A stretch of 64,000 nucleotides of DNA, from positions 3,319,999-3,383,998 of the forward strand of contig NZ_FWEX01000006.1 of assembly GCF_900170025.1 (NCBI RefSeq), written 5' to 3'. Below, in pieces: positions 55,177 through 63,519 of this stretch (the stretch's first letter is position 1; each line of letters begins with the position of its first letter). Source of the stretch: Nitrospira sp. ND1 (GTDB lineage: Bacteria; Nitrospirota; Nitrospiria; Nitrospirales; Nitrospiraceae). Position numbers and translations under genes: made by a program. The notes below the pieces were generated by a model, which ran no database searches, was not told the DNA's origin, and saw only the letters and a program-made list of their open reading frames with translations.

Positions 55177-55467
55177 ACCTGCACGTGTCGCAAGTTGGTA
55201 CGCCTGATGAAGGACGGGCTGTTTCGTTGTTGGGATGTCGAGGGGCTTGCTGGCGGTGGCAGGAGTTGAAACCGTAGGGCGACGTTGCGGCTCAGCACGA
55301 TGCGCGAGCCTGTGAGGCGCCTTGAGCGTAGCTCAGCCGTAACCGTAAGCGACATTCGATTCGACAGGGGATAATCAGTGAAGTGCGTGACCCAAGCGGT
55401 GCCATGCTTGAGATGGCTCCCTGTCCGGCGCCCGCTATGGCCGGAGCGGCGGTAGGGGAATGCGGCG

Positions 55468-55791
55468 ATGCACGAGGCTGGCCCTGTGCCGGATGCCGAC
55501 ACCATTGAGGTGCTGGAAGAGCCCGTTCCCAAGACGATGCCTTAGCCTGCCATTTCCTCGTCGTGCGAGGGCAAGCCCACTGTCAAATGGAAGAAGCCCC
55601 GCGGTCTCGTCCCCAAGGACAGCAAAGTGATGGTCCCGGGGCCGGAGCCGACCCAGCATCGGGGACCGACCTTCGCAAGCATGATCGCGCCTGGCAATCG
55701 GATCCTCCTCCAGCAGATGAGCGGCGACGATCCCGTCGACAGTGAACTCACCGTGCGGATTCATTTCAGAACTCTGCAGCAGATGGGATAG
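55468..55791 (+). pseudogene. Decayed paralogue of the TonB C-terminal-like protein
   Basis: From the ATG at 55468 the frame gives MHEAGPVPDADTIEVLEEPV and meets TAG at 55543-55545. Reading through, it continues PAISSSCEGKPTVKWKKPRG and ends GDDPVDSELTVRIHFRT before TAG at 55789. This aligns along its length with the protein at 7410 (PAIPSSLDGKPLDDWMKARL; GDDPVDGELTVRIHFRS). The internal TAG falls where the intact copy has Trp (TGG). The signal-peptide part upstream is out of frame. Middle residues have drifted strongly. Confidence 0.75.
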
Positions 55792-55866
55792 CCTCTCGGG
55801 TATGGCCGGAGACGTGAACGGCATCACGGGTCGGCCTGGTCATGCCGGCCTGCGTGGCCGGGAGAA

Positions 55867-56346
55867 CTATCGATCCGCAGCTACCTGCATCCCGTACCCG
55901 CGTGCCCAGGCGATCTCGACGATTTGCTCGCTGGAATGCGCCGGTGAGATCTGCTCATTGAAAAGATCAGGATAAGAATTTCTCATGCTGTTCTGAAGGT
56001 CCGTCCAGTGATCGATGGAGACGCCGGTGAGGGCAGCCAACGACGCAAGATATTCCCCCTGGCCGCGGGCGATGTCTGCGCGGAGATTTTCGTGGGTATG
56101 CATCGCGAAGACGGTGGCCTTTTGTTTGGCCCTGAGCAGACGGCCGTCGGCGAGCGCGCCCGGCGTCGTGCTTGATGTAAATTCGGTCGTCGGATCGAGG
56201 AACTCTTTGGTGGCTCCGGATGTGCCGTTGGTGAGTTGGGTCGTGGCGTCGAACGGCGCCTTCGTCAACTCGACGGTGGCATTCGTCATACAGCCGCCGA
56301 GGGTGAGGAGCAAACCGGGAATCAGTGCCAAGCGTGTGGTGATCAT
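55867..56346 (-). CDS. DUF3015-family lipoprotein
   Basis: 159 residues with a lipoprotein signal (LIPGLLLTLGGC; Cys lipidation near residue 19). The DUF3015 core is visible in NLRADIARGQGEYLASLAAL and HWTDLQNSMRNSYPDLF. The family is found in many Gram-negative bacteria and has no established function; envelope location is likely. CCAGGAGG precedes the ATG at 56346; the frame extends to 56586 without a ribosome site. Confidence 0.82.
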   Translation of the reverse strand: MITTRLALIPGLLLTLGGCMTNATVELTKAPFDATTQLTNGTSGATKEFLDPTTEFTSSTTPGALADGRLLRAKQKATVFAMHTHENLRADIARGQGEYLASLAALTGVSIDHWTDLQNSMRNSYPDLFNEQISPAHSSEQIVEIAWARGYGMQVAADR

Positions 56347-56740
56347 ATGAAGCCTCCTGGGTTCGCCCGATGTGTACAGAAATGAAGTACCACATTGAGT
56401 GCCAGGGCCGACCCTAGGAGGAGCCCTAGTTATGTGACAACTTCCGAGTCGTGGCGAGTCGGGCAGCGTTCGGGGCAGCGCAGGGTACGTTTCCGTCCTG
56501 CTTGACAGGACCGCAAGCTCGGCGGAAAATCCGCAGCCTCTGTTCCTGCTTCTCACAGGCGTTGGAAGGGATAGGAATGGGCGCACTGTCAGAGCCGATT
56601 CGGATCAGACCAGAATGGAAGCTTCCGTAGTCCTTCAATCATGGGGCGACGTCCTGGTGTGTTGTGCGGACAGGAATTGACACGATCGCATGAAACCTAG
56701 TTGAGCGGATTCAAGGGCGGGACCTAGGGACACATAGCGC

Positions 56741-58975
56741 ATGATTGAATCCATCACCATTTCCAGCCTGGCAACCTACGACACGACGCCCGAGCAACTC
56801 AATGGTCTTTCTAAGTTCAACTTTCTATTCGGTTCGAATGGCACCGGAAAAACCACTATCGGTCGGGTCATCGCAGATGAAGCGAAGTTTCCTACGTGCA
56901 AGGTGACATGGAAAGCAGGAACTAAACTCCAACCGTTCGTCTACAACCATGACTTTGTGGAACGGAATTTCAACCAGTCACCAGAGCTGAAAGGGGTCTT
57001 TACGCTGGGCGAGAAGCAACTCGATACCCTAGCAAAGATCGCCGCAGCAAAGGGCGAACTCGACAAGCTTACGGCCAGGATAGAAAACCTCACTCAGGGA
57101 CTACAGGGCGCGGATGGGAACGGTGGAAAGAAGGGGGCGCTGGCAATGCTTGAGGATGAATTGAGAACCAAGTGTTGGGCGCAAAAGCAGAAGCACGACA
57201 AGAAACTGTATGGCGGATTCGAGGGGTATCGGAACAATTCGGAAAAGTTCAAAAGCAAAGTGCTTCAGGATCAAGCGTCGAATACAGCGGCACTCTTCAC
57301 CTTGGCAGAGTTGGAGAAGAAATCGGAAAGCGTCTTCGGACCAACACCCACGAGGGAGGCATCAATTCCCGCTATCGATACGACCAAACTCCTCATGCAT
57401 GAAACTGACCCAATTCTGAAGAAGCGGGTCATCGGCAAGGACGACGTCGATATCGCTGCAATGATTAAGAAGCTCGGGAACAGCGACTGGGTTCGAGAAG
57501 GCCGGGAATTCTACGACGTAAATGATGGAGTGTGTCCGTTCTGCCAGAAAAAGACGTCCGATGCATTTGCGCGAAGTTTGAATGAGTATTTTGACGAGAC
57601 CTTTGTGACGGACAGCAAGGCGATCGACGACCTCACCACGAACTACGCCACCGAAGCAGCCCGGATTCAGCAACAACTTGCCGGAATCATTGCGTCACCG
57701 TCCAAGTTACTCGATGTCGAGAAGCTGAAGGCAGAGAAGGATCTACTTGACGCGAAAGTCACACTGAACAACCAGCGCCTTGACGGAAAGAAAAAGGAGC
57801 CGAGCCAGGTAGTCGAGTTGAAATCTCTGAGCAATGTCTGCACGGCGATTGAGGCCCTGATTGCCGCGGCCAACACTAAAGTGGCTGCGCACAACAACAT
57901 GGTCGAGAACCTTGCGACCGAGCGTGCGACGCTTACCGCACAAATATGGAAGTTCGTTCTTGAAGTACTGAAAACAGATCTCGCTTTGTTCATGGCTGCG
58001 AAAAATGACTTGGACAAAGCCATCGCAGCAATGACGACGCAGATTAAAGCAGCGATAACTGATAGGGAGAAAAAGGCATCTGAGATTCGCGAGCTGGAAA
58101 AGCAAACGACAAGTATCCAGCCGACGATTGACGGCATAAACAGTCTGCTATCGTCCTTTGGCTTCCAAGGCTTTAAGCTCGCGAAAGCGGCAAGTGGGAT
58201 ATCCTACAAGCTGGTGCGCTCGGATGATTCCGATGCCAAGGCGACTTTGAGCGAGGGCGAGAAGACCTTCGTTACCTTCCTCTATTTCTACCACCTGCTT
58301 AGAGGTAGCGACTCAGACAGCGGGATGACAACTGACCGAATCGTGGTCTTCGATGATCCGGTTTCCAGCCTCGACAGCGACATTCTCTTCATTGTCGGCA
58401 GTCTCATCAAAGGGCTGTTTGACGAGGTGCGTGATGGAACCGGGCACATCAAGCAGATCTTCGTTTTCACGCACAACGTCTACTTCCACAAGGAGGTCAC
58501 CTATACTCCACCAAAGGAGAAGGGTGCATCACCGAAACAAAAGACGTTTTGGATTGTCCGCAAGTCCGGGCTGGTCTCGAAGATCGATAAGCACCAGACC
58601 AACCCAATCAAAACGTCGTACGACTTGCTATGGGCTGAGGTTCGCAAACCTGATCGCTCAAATTTGGCCATTCAAAACACGCTGCGGCGCATCTTGGAGA
58701 ATTACTTTAAAATACTGGGCGGCATTGATCTTGACGATCTCTGCGCGATGTTCGACGCGAACGAGAGAATAGTCTGTAAGTCACTCTGCTCGTGGGTGAA
58801 TGACGGATCACATTATGCGCACGACGACCTCTACGTTTCGATTGATAACACGATGGTAGAATCCTACCTGAAAGTTTTCAGGGCGATTTTCGATAAGTCA
58901 GGGCACAGCGCCCATTATAAGATGATGATGGGTGAGGACTTCGTAGAGAGTCCATCTACGGCTACGACGGCATGA
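56741..58975 (+). CDS. AAA_13-type ATPase resembling RloC/PrrC anticodon nucleases
   Basis: 744 residues. ABC-type ATPase halves are split by a coiled coil: Walker A GSNGTGKT (31-38), signature LSEGEKTF (503-510), Walker B IVVFDDPVSSLD (534-545). A CPFC pair (Cys265, Cys268) at the tip of the coiled-coil region resembles the RloC zinc hook. In the C-terminal part, Arg649-x3-Glu653 and His691/His694 recall the Arg-Glu-His triad of PrrC and RloC tRNA anticodon nucleases. Those enzymes cut tRNA on phage infection or DNA damage and cause abortive growth. GC is lower than in neighbours, suggesting transfer. No restriction-modification genes accompany it. Nuclease role inferred. Confidence 0.75.
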   Translation: MIESITISSLATYDTTPEQLNGLSKFNFLFGSNGTGKTTIGRVIADEAKFPTCKVTWKAGTKLQPFVYNHDFVERNFNQSPELKGVFTLGEKQLDTLAKIAAAKGELDKLTARIENLTQGLQGADGNGGKKGALAMLEDELRTKCWAQKQKHDKKLYGGFEGYRNNSEKFKSKVLQDQASNTAALFTLAELEKKSESVFGPTPTREASIPAIDTTKLLMHETDPILKKRVIGKDDVDIAAMIKKLGNSDWVREGREFYDVNDGVCPFCQKKTSDAFARSLNEYFDETFVTDSKAIDDLTTNYATEAARIQQQLAGIIASPSKLLDVEKLKAEKDLLDAKVTLNNQRLDGKKKEPSQVVELKSLSNVCTAIEALIAAANTKVAAHNNMVENLATERATLTAQIWKFVLEVLKTDLALFMAAKNDLDKAIAAMTTQIKAAITDREKKASEIRELEKQTTSIQPTIDGINSLLSSFGFQGFKLAKAASGISYKLVRSDDSDAKATLSEGEKTFVTFLYFYHLLRGSDSDSGMTTDRIVVFDDPVSSLDSDILFIVGSLIKGLFDEVRDGTGHIKQIFVFTHNVYFHKEVTYTPPKEKGASPKQKTFWIVRKSGLVSKIDKHQTNPIKTSYDLLWAEVRKPDRSNLAIQNTLRRILENYFKILGGIDLDDLCAMFDANERIVCKSLCSWVNDGSHYAHDDLYVSIDNTMVESYLKVFRAIFDKSGHSAHYKMMMGEDFVESPSTATTA

Positions 58976-59115
58976 ACCGCAATGCAACCGCATGTCTAAG
59001 AACCGGCTGCGGCAGACGTCCCGCTGAGCGCGTGGCCGCTGAACCGGAGCGGAAGGCGCACGCGCGCGAACTGTTAGCCATGGCCAGCGAGTAGCCACCA
59101 CGGCAAAGCGACTCA

Positions 59116-59760
59116 ATGCAATCAATCAATCTGCCAGATCTGAGAGCCCAGTTTGCGGGAACGCGCCTCCGCGAACTCGTTCAGCATCACCTACGGCGTC
59201 AGAGCCAGCGTAGGCGAATCGACGGACTTCAAGCGACCATCAACCTGCTTCCAGAAGTCGCGCGAGGCGTTGCCGAAGGATTCATCGACCGGTGGAATGC
59301 CCATGTTTATGATCAAGAATTCTGGGAGCGAGACACATCAGAAGTCTTCGACGACATAATTGCCGATGCGCGGACAGTCCTTCGACCTCTCGACCTTGAA
59401 ACGGATGATGAGGCCGCTTTCAACCTCTTCAACATCGTTGTCATGAACTACGCATACAGCGCATACGATCAGCCGAAGATGCGCGAGTTCATGGGGATTT
59501 TAGGTGGTAGCTTCCCGTGGCCGAGTGCACTGGGGCTGCTGTACCCGATTACGGCTATCGTCTACGTCGGTACCGCTACCCCAGCTGGTGCAGCCATGGT
59601 GGTCGGCTACGGCATCGCGAACTTGGGTTATCTTCTCTTCGTGGCTGGTGTGTTTGGTGGGACTTTCCAAATCCTGGGTTTGAATAATCGCTGGCAGGTC
59701 TTCGCAGCGGCGGTTGCCGCCTTCCTTCTCGGAACGCTTCTTTCGAACGTGGGTGGCTAA
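59116..59760 (+). CDS. Hypothetical membrane protein in the defence-like island
   Basis: 214 residues: a soluble, charged N-terminal 130 residues (QHHLRRQSQRRRIDGLQATI; several acidic helices) followed by about three membrane helices (ALGLLYPITAIVYVGTATPA, ANLGYLLFVAGVFGGTF, FAAAVAAFLLGTLLSNV). No family recognised. It lies 140 bp after the RloC-like gene and 83 bp before the nuclease, with similar lower GC, so it may belong to the same acquired unit. Confidence 0.6.
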   Translation: MQSINLPDLRAQFAGTRLRELVQHHLRRQSQRRRIDGLQATINLLPEVARGVAEGFIDRWNAHVYDQEFWERDTSEVFDDIIADARTVLRPLDLETDDEAAFNLFNIVVMNYAYSAYDQPKMREFMGILGGSFPWPSALGLLYPITAIVYVGTATPAGAAMVVGYGIANLGYLLFVAGVFGGTFQILGLNNRWQVFAAAVAAFLLGTLLSNVGG

Positions 59761-59843
59761 GGACTGGTTGCGGTGGATGATCCCCGTGGAGTCAGCCGCT
59801 GAATCGTGGGGCCATAGAAGAGCTTCCTGGTAGCATCTCCGCT

Positions 59844-60656
59844 ATGAACGACTACAAGACAACTCTCCTAGCTCACCTCGAGACATATAAGAACGTGGTC
59901 CTCGGAGTTCATGAAGACGGCGTCTGGTTCCGTAATAATAAGCCCTATCCGCATATACTTCCTTCCGACAAGGCTGAGCTTAACCTCGTAAGCGGTGTTC
60001 GAGCGCTCTGGGCTGCGAGTCCCAAGGCAAGAGGTGTGAAGCGGCATCGGGATTTTCACCATCTGAACTCGTCCCAGGCATTCGCCATAAACCTCTTCTT
60101 CCCACTGCTGCACGCTCGTGACGCTCACGCGTCGCTTCTTCGGGCATTAGGCGTTACTGCGGGAGTAGTCGAGGACTGGAATTTTGAGGAAATCGTAGAT
60201 CACGCCGAGCTCACGAACTTTGACGTAGTGCTACAACTCGGGGGACACCGCCGCGTCTTCATCGAGGTGAAATTAACCGAGTCGGAGTTTGGGGCAGTTT
60301 CCGACTCCGAGACGCAACGCCGTCGCCGCGAGGTCATCTACCTGCCAAGGCTTGCTGCAAAGGTAAGTGCCTCTGCCTTGGCGATTCCGCATTTCTTCAA
60401 GATGTACCAACTCCTCAGAAACGCTTCGTATGCCGCTACAGATCGTGATCAGGTGGTGTTCATCATGCCGCGGCAGAATAGGGCGGTTGCTGCAGTGGCG
60501 GAGTGGTTTACCTCTGAGGTTGTATCCGAGAACTACAGGCCACTGATCCGCACTGTGTTCGCCGAAGATTTGATCGAAAGTCTGCTCCAGTCGGATTTGC
60601 CTTCCGATATTTTGAGTGCTGTCGGGGAAACTGCAGACAAATATTTGCTTCGATAG
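59844..60656 (+). CDS. PD-(D/E)XK nuclease-like protein (PGN_0703-type)
   Basis: 270 residues. A conserved N-terminal phrase HHLNSSQAFAINLFFPLLHA is followed by the nuclease core: LTNFDVVLQLGGHRRVFIEV with EVKLTESEFG, giving Asp and Glu-x-Lys in the order of PD-(D/E)XK enzymes. This layout matches the PGN_0703-like restriction endonuclease group. The length fits. There is no Shine-Dalgarno, and TAGCAT lies seven bases before the ATG, so the message may be leaderless. It sits beside the RloC-like gene, supporting a defence role; no methyltransferase is nearby. Confidence 0.72.
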   Translation: MNDYKTTLLAHLETYKNVVLGVHEDGVWFRNNKPYPHILPSDKAELNLVSGVRALWAASPKARGVKRHRDFHHLNSSQAFAINLFFPLLHARDAHASLLRALGVTAGVVEDWNFEEIVDHAELTNFDVVLQLGGHRRVFIEVKLTESEFGAVSDSETQRRRREVIYLPRLAAKVSASALAIPHFFKMYQLLRNASYAATDRDQVVFIMPRQNRAVAAVAEWFTSEVVSENYRPLIRTVFAEDLIESLLQSDLPSDILSAVGETADKYLLR

Positions 60657-60884
60657 CGTATGGTCTAACAACCGTATGAAACCCACAAAATCGTTGTAAG
60701 GGCTCCCGACATCATTTTCTCGTTCGAATCCGTGCATTGAGGACCGTCAGAGCGAACTTTGTGGCTCCCGCATCTCGTCGACCGGTGACGGGTGCAAGTA
60801 TGTAATGGAACAGTCCTTACGTAACCTGGAAAGATTCCTGGCGCCATTTCGATTCCCCGCCCCATTTCCTCTTTCGATTTTTCC

Positions 60885-61706
60885 CTACCCGTGAAAGAGT
60901 TTCCGGCACTCCATGAGGAGATAGACCGGCCGGGTGTGTTTTCCCTTGTTATCGGGCACGTGGCCGATGGCGGCGCCGGTCACCACCATCCCCGGAGGAC
61001 ATTCCCATTTGTGCGTGCCCGCGATGCCCCCCAGCCCGAACGCATCCGGCACCCTGGGACTGACCTGGATGGATTGCGGATCTTTTCCCTTCGACCCGTT
61101 CTCGTAGATATCCTCCGCGGTGGCATGTTCCAGCCCCACTTGCAGGAGACTTTCCCGAAGTTGAAGCTTGTTGTAGACCTCGTACAGGCCAATGGAAAGG
61201 CGGTTTGTCGGCACCGTGGTCTCGAACAAGTCGCCCTCTTTTTCGTAATTAAAGAGAAACGGGCTCTTCTCCCAACGGGACCCGACCGTGCCGTCGGCCT
61301 GCAATTCCCGGCAGGAAAACCGGAACGATTCCCACGTGCGGTTGTTCACCTCTTTGATAAACAGCCCTTGCAGCACGCCGTCGGTAAACATCTCCAAGCA
61401 GGACACGAACCGGCTTTCGACCACCTTGTCCTTCGCGTAATCCAAATCGTTACAGGCCACCCACACGGAACCGACGGGCCCCTTAATCGGCAGATGCTTC
61501 GGCACGCAGCCGGCGATGACATAGGTGCGATAGTCGTTCACCGTGTATTGCGGGTCGCGGTCATCCAACGGATGGCCGGCGATGGTGTAGCCGCTTCCCG
61601 GTCGCACGGCGCCCGTCCCGGCCCACGGCGTGGAGGCCGGCAGCAGCAGCGCGGCTCCCAGCGCAACCAGAAGCCCGACACGCGGCGCACACGTTCCTAT
61701 GGTCAT
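60885..61706 (-). CDS. Secreted Cys-rich protein of unknown function
   Basis: 273-residue precursor with signal peptide (VGLLVALGAALLLPASTPWA). Six or more Cys in the mature part, including the pair in YVIAGCVPKHLPIKGP and VACNDLDY, and a C-terminal ECPPGMVVTGAAIGHVPD then LMECRKLF. That ending parallels the CP-G-xATA...CR ending of the broken gene at 9651, suggesting a shared domain. No family name recognised. Single gene, convergent with the nuclease. Confidence 0.65.
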   Translation of the reverse strand: MTIGTCAPRVGLLVALGAALLLPASTPWAGTGAVRPGSGYTIAGHPLDDRDPQYTVNDYRTYVIAGCVPKHLPIKGPVGSVWVACNDLDYAKDKVVESRFVSCLEMFTDGVLQGLFIKEVNNRTWESFRFSCRELQADGTVGSRWEKSPFLFNYEKEGDLFETTVPTNRLSIGLYEVYNKLQLRESLLQVGLEHATAEDIYENGSKGKDPQSIQVSPRVPDAFGLGGIAGTHKWECPPGMVVTGAAIGHVPDNKGKHTRPVYLLMECRKLFHG

Positions 61707-61946
61707 GGGACATCCCTCCTCGTTGTGACGGGTCGGATTGTACGTCAGTTGCGCCGCTCTGGCGAGAGGCTGGCAGGGCCGCCCAGGCTCGTGACATGGA
61801 CGAAATGTAAGGGAACAGGAATGGAGGCTAAGACCCTGTACCTGATCTGGCTGAACGTGAGCGATTCGAGACGCCGTGGATATGCGAGAGGCGGTAGGGG
61901 GATGAGGGAGAGACTGATGGCCGCATGCAGGCCCGGAGGAACAGTT

Positions 61947-62118
61947 CTATCGGTCCTGGTGTGTGAATCGCTTGAGTGCTTCCTGATAGACCGCGAGATC
62001 TTCGCGCTTTCCAATGGCGACGACTTCGACCAGGATCTTTTGGTCGATGATCCGGTACACGATACGGATCGATTTCTTCGCTGCGTAGAGTTTGTAATAG
62101 CCGGTGAGATCGCGGAAA
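61947..62118 (-). pseudogene. RelE-family toxin, 5'-truncated by an inserted palindromic element
   Basis: The last 55 codons read FRDLTGYYKLYAAKKSIRIV then YRIIDQKILVEVVAIGKRED and LAVYQEALKRF, the C-terminal half of a RelE/ParE toxin with its usual V.AIGKR motif. Upstream of about 62118 the sequence changes abruptly into an inverted-repeat element, and no start for the toxin remains. A 153-residue fused frame exists but its first 96 residues are translated repeat. Confidence 0.7.
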
Positions 62119-62259
62119 GAAAGGGGTCGAGAGTCATTGTTTGACGAGCGATTCTGGCAACCTGATCGTGTGAATGACGAGGTTGCCGGTCCAGAATTCA
62201 AAGCTGCGGGTGCCGGAGCCGCAAAACGATGGTCCAATAAAGACTCCCGACCCCTTTTC
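62119..62259. mobile_element. Palindromic non-coding element inserted in the RelE gene
   Basis: GAAAGGGGTCGAGAGTC at 62119-62135 is matched in inverted form by GACTCCCGACCCCTTTTC at 62242-62259 (one mismatch, one extra base), with the adjoining ATTGTTT and AATAAA also near-complementary. The 141-bp unit has no coding capacity. It is followed by a 14-bp tandem duplication (CCCCTTTTCTTCGT twice, from 62251). Confidence 0.65.
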
Positions 62260-62285
62260 TTCGTCCCCTTTTCTTCGTCCAGAGT

Positions 62286-62450
62286 CAGGCCGAGGCCCAG
62301 TTCGCCATCACGGAGTACATCGAACGATTCCATAACCGTGAGCGGTTCCATCAAGCGCTGGGCTATCGAAGCCGGAGGAGTTCGAGCAACAGGAGAGTGG
62401 TGCCTCATTCACGTGTCTGTTATTCCGGGGCCACCTCAGATCTTGCAGTG
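62286..62450 (+). pseudogene. IS3-family OrfB (integrase) C-terminal remnant
   Basis: QAEAQFAITEYIERFHNRER then FHQALGYRS is the end of an IS3 integrase; a missing base near 62370 shifts the continuation PEEFEQQES into another frame. The DDE catalytic part is absent. Confidence 0.7.
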
Positions 62451-62478
62451 TGCGTGCCGCTGAGTCGGATTGGGCAGC

Positions 62479-62645
62479 ATGCCCCGAATGTTTCTCCTGA
62501 AATTTCCGGGGCGCTGTACCACGTCATCGTCCGCGGGAACGCCCGGCACACCATCGTGCTCGATGACCGGGACCGGCAGAGGTTTCTCGATGTGCTGGTG
62601 CGTGTCGTCGATCGCTTTCACCTTCCCACCCTCTGTCGAGCCTAA
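62479..62645 (+). pseudogene. REP-associated tyrosine transposase (RAYT) N-terminal remnant
   Basis: MPRMFLLKFPG from the ATG at 62479, then, after a one-base shift near 62510, GALYHVIVRGNARHTIVLDD and RDRQRFLDVL: the typical start of a RAYT/IS200-like transposase. It ends after about 55 residues, before the His-x-His and Tyr catalytic motifs. Confidence 0.7.
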
Positions 62646-62711
62646 CGTCAGAAGGAAGCTCTGCATTGATTGTGATCGGGGAGCGTACAGCCACACACTT
62701 CCCATCCGCTG

Positions 62712-62741
62712 TTGGACGATCACAGCATGAAATGGTAGGAT
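62712..62741 (+). promoter_or_regulatory. Candidate promoter of the second toxin-antitoxin pair
   Basis: TTGGAC at 62712-62717, an 18-bp spacer and TAGGAT at 62736-62741. The predicted start of transcription is at or next to the ATG at 62748, implying a leaderless message like that of the first toxin-antitoxin operon. Confidence 0.5.
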
Positions 62742-62747
62742 GCCGCT

Positions 62748-62966
62748 ATGCTAATCACCACTGGAAAAGTTCTCGGTGGGATAATCAAACTTGACGAGAA
62801 AAGCCTGCCGGAAGGGGCGATTGTGACGGTGTTGGCTCCGGAGGGTGACGAAACCTTCGAATTGCGACCGGAAGAAGAGGTTCAGCTACTCGCTGCGATT
62901 GCGGAGGCGGAGCGAGGTGAGACAACCGACGCCTCGAAAGTCCTCAAGCAGATCCCTCGATCGTGA
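62748..62966 (+). CDS. Putative antitoxin of a RelE/ParE-type pair
   Basis: 72 residues: a short beta-rich start MLITTGKVLGGIIKLDEKSL, then an acidic helical part ending EAERGETTDASKVLKQI. The size, acidity and four-base overlap (GTGA) with a ParE-like toxin gene mark it as the antitoxin. DNA-binding type is not clear; the N-terminus may be AbrB-like. Confidence 0.7.
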   Translation: MLITTGKVLGGIIKLDEKSLPEGAIVTVLAPEGDETFELRPEEEVQLLAAIAEAERGETTDASKVLKQIPRS

Positions 62967-63272
62967 GCGGCCCAGTCCCTGTCCGTATCGTCCGGAGCGC
63001 CGCCCGGGCCATTCAAGAAGCTGCCGAATGGTGGGTCGTTAATCGACCAAAGGCTGCTGATGGCTTTACGGTTGAGCTGGAACGTGCGATCCAACTTCTT
63101 TCATCCCAGCCGACCATCGGAGCACGAGCCCGCAACGCTAGGCTGACCGGGGTTCGCCGCATTCATCTCACCCGCATTCATTACTATCTCCTACCGTGTG
63201 ATTGCTGAACCAATGGTGGTTGAGGTGCTTGCCCTCTGGCATACCAGGCGTGGCTCAGCGCCTGAGCTCTGA
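62963..63272 (+). pseudogene. ParE/RelE-type toxin with a single-base frameshift
   Basis: GTG start overlapping the antitoxin stop. The first 75 residues are a good ParE-like toxin: VRIVRSAARAIQEAAEWWVV and ELERAIQLLSSQPTIGARAR, then RIHLTRIHYYL. One extra C in CTCC near 63188-63192 leads to a stop at 63208; removing it continues YRVIAEPMVVEVLALWHTRR and ends at 63272 with the normal C-terminus. As sequenced the toxin lacks its last catalytic strand. Real inactivation or sequence error. Confidence 0.75.
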
Positions 63273-63519
63273 TTGGTGGGCGGGTGGTGCTGGAACTGGG
63301 TGCCCGATCGCCCGAGGCGTAAGGGCTCCACCGGGGGATGGGGCACACGGCGCGATGAATAAAAGAGCGCCAAGTCTGTGTGTGCCGCCGAGTCGGTGAG
63401 GTGGCCGGGGAGCGCGACCAGCCACGGGCTGGACCGGCGACAGGACCCGCACCTTCTTCACCCGCTACTGCCGCACGAACCATTTGACTGATCCCTTCCG
63501 ACCCTTTATCGTCGCGGGC

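Noticed and set aside
56677..56705. TTGACA before the RloC-like gene as a promoter.
   Set aside because: No acceptable -10 box at 16-18 bp; the hexamer alone is weak evidence.
60740..60765. CGTTCGAATCC near the end of the defence-like island, resembling the T-loop of a tRNA and hence a possible attachment site.
   Set aside because: No flanking T-stem complementarity, no acceptor or CCA, and no partner copy at the other end of the island.
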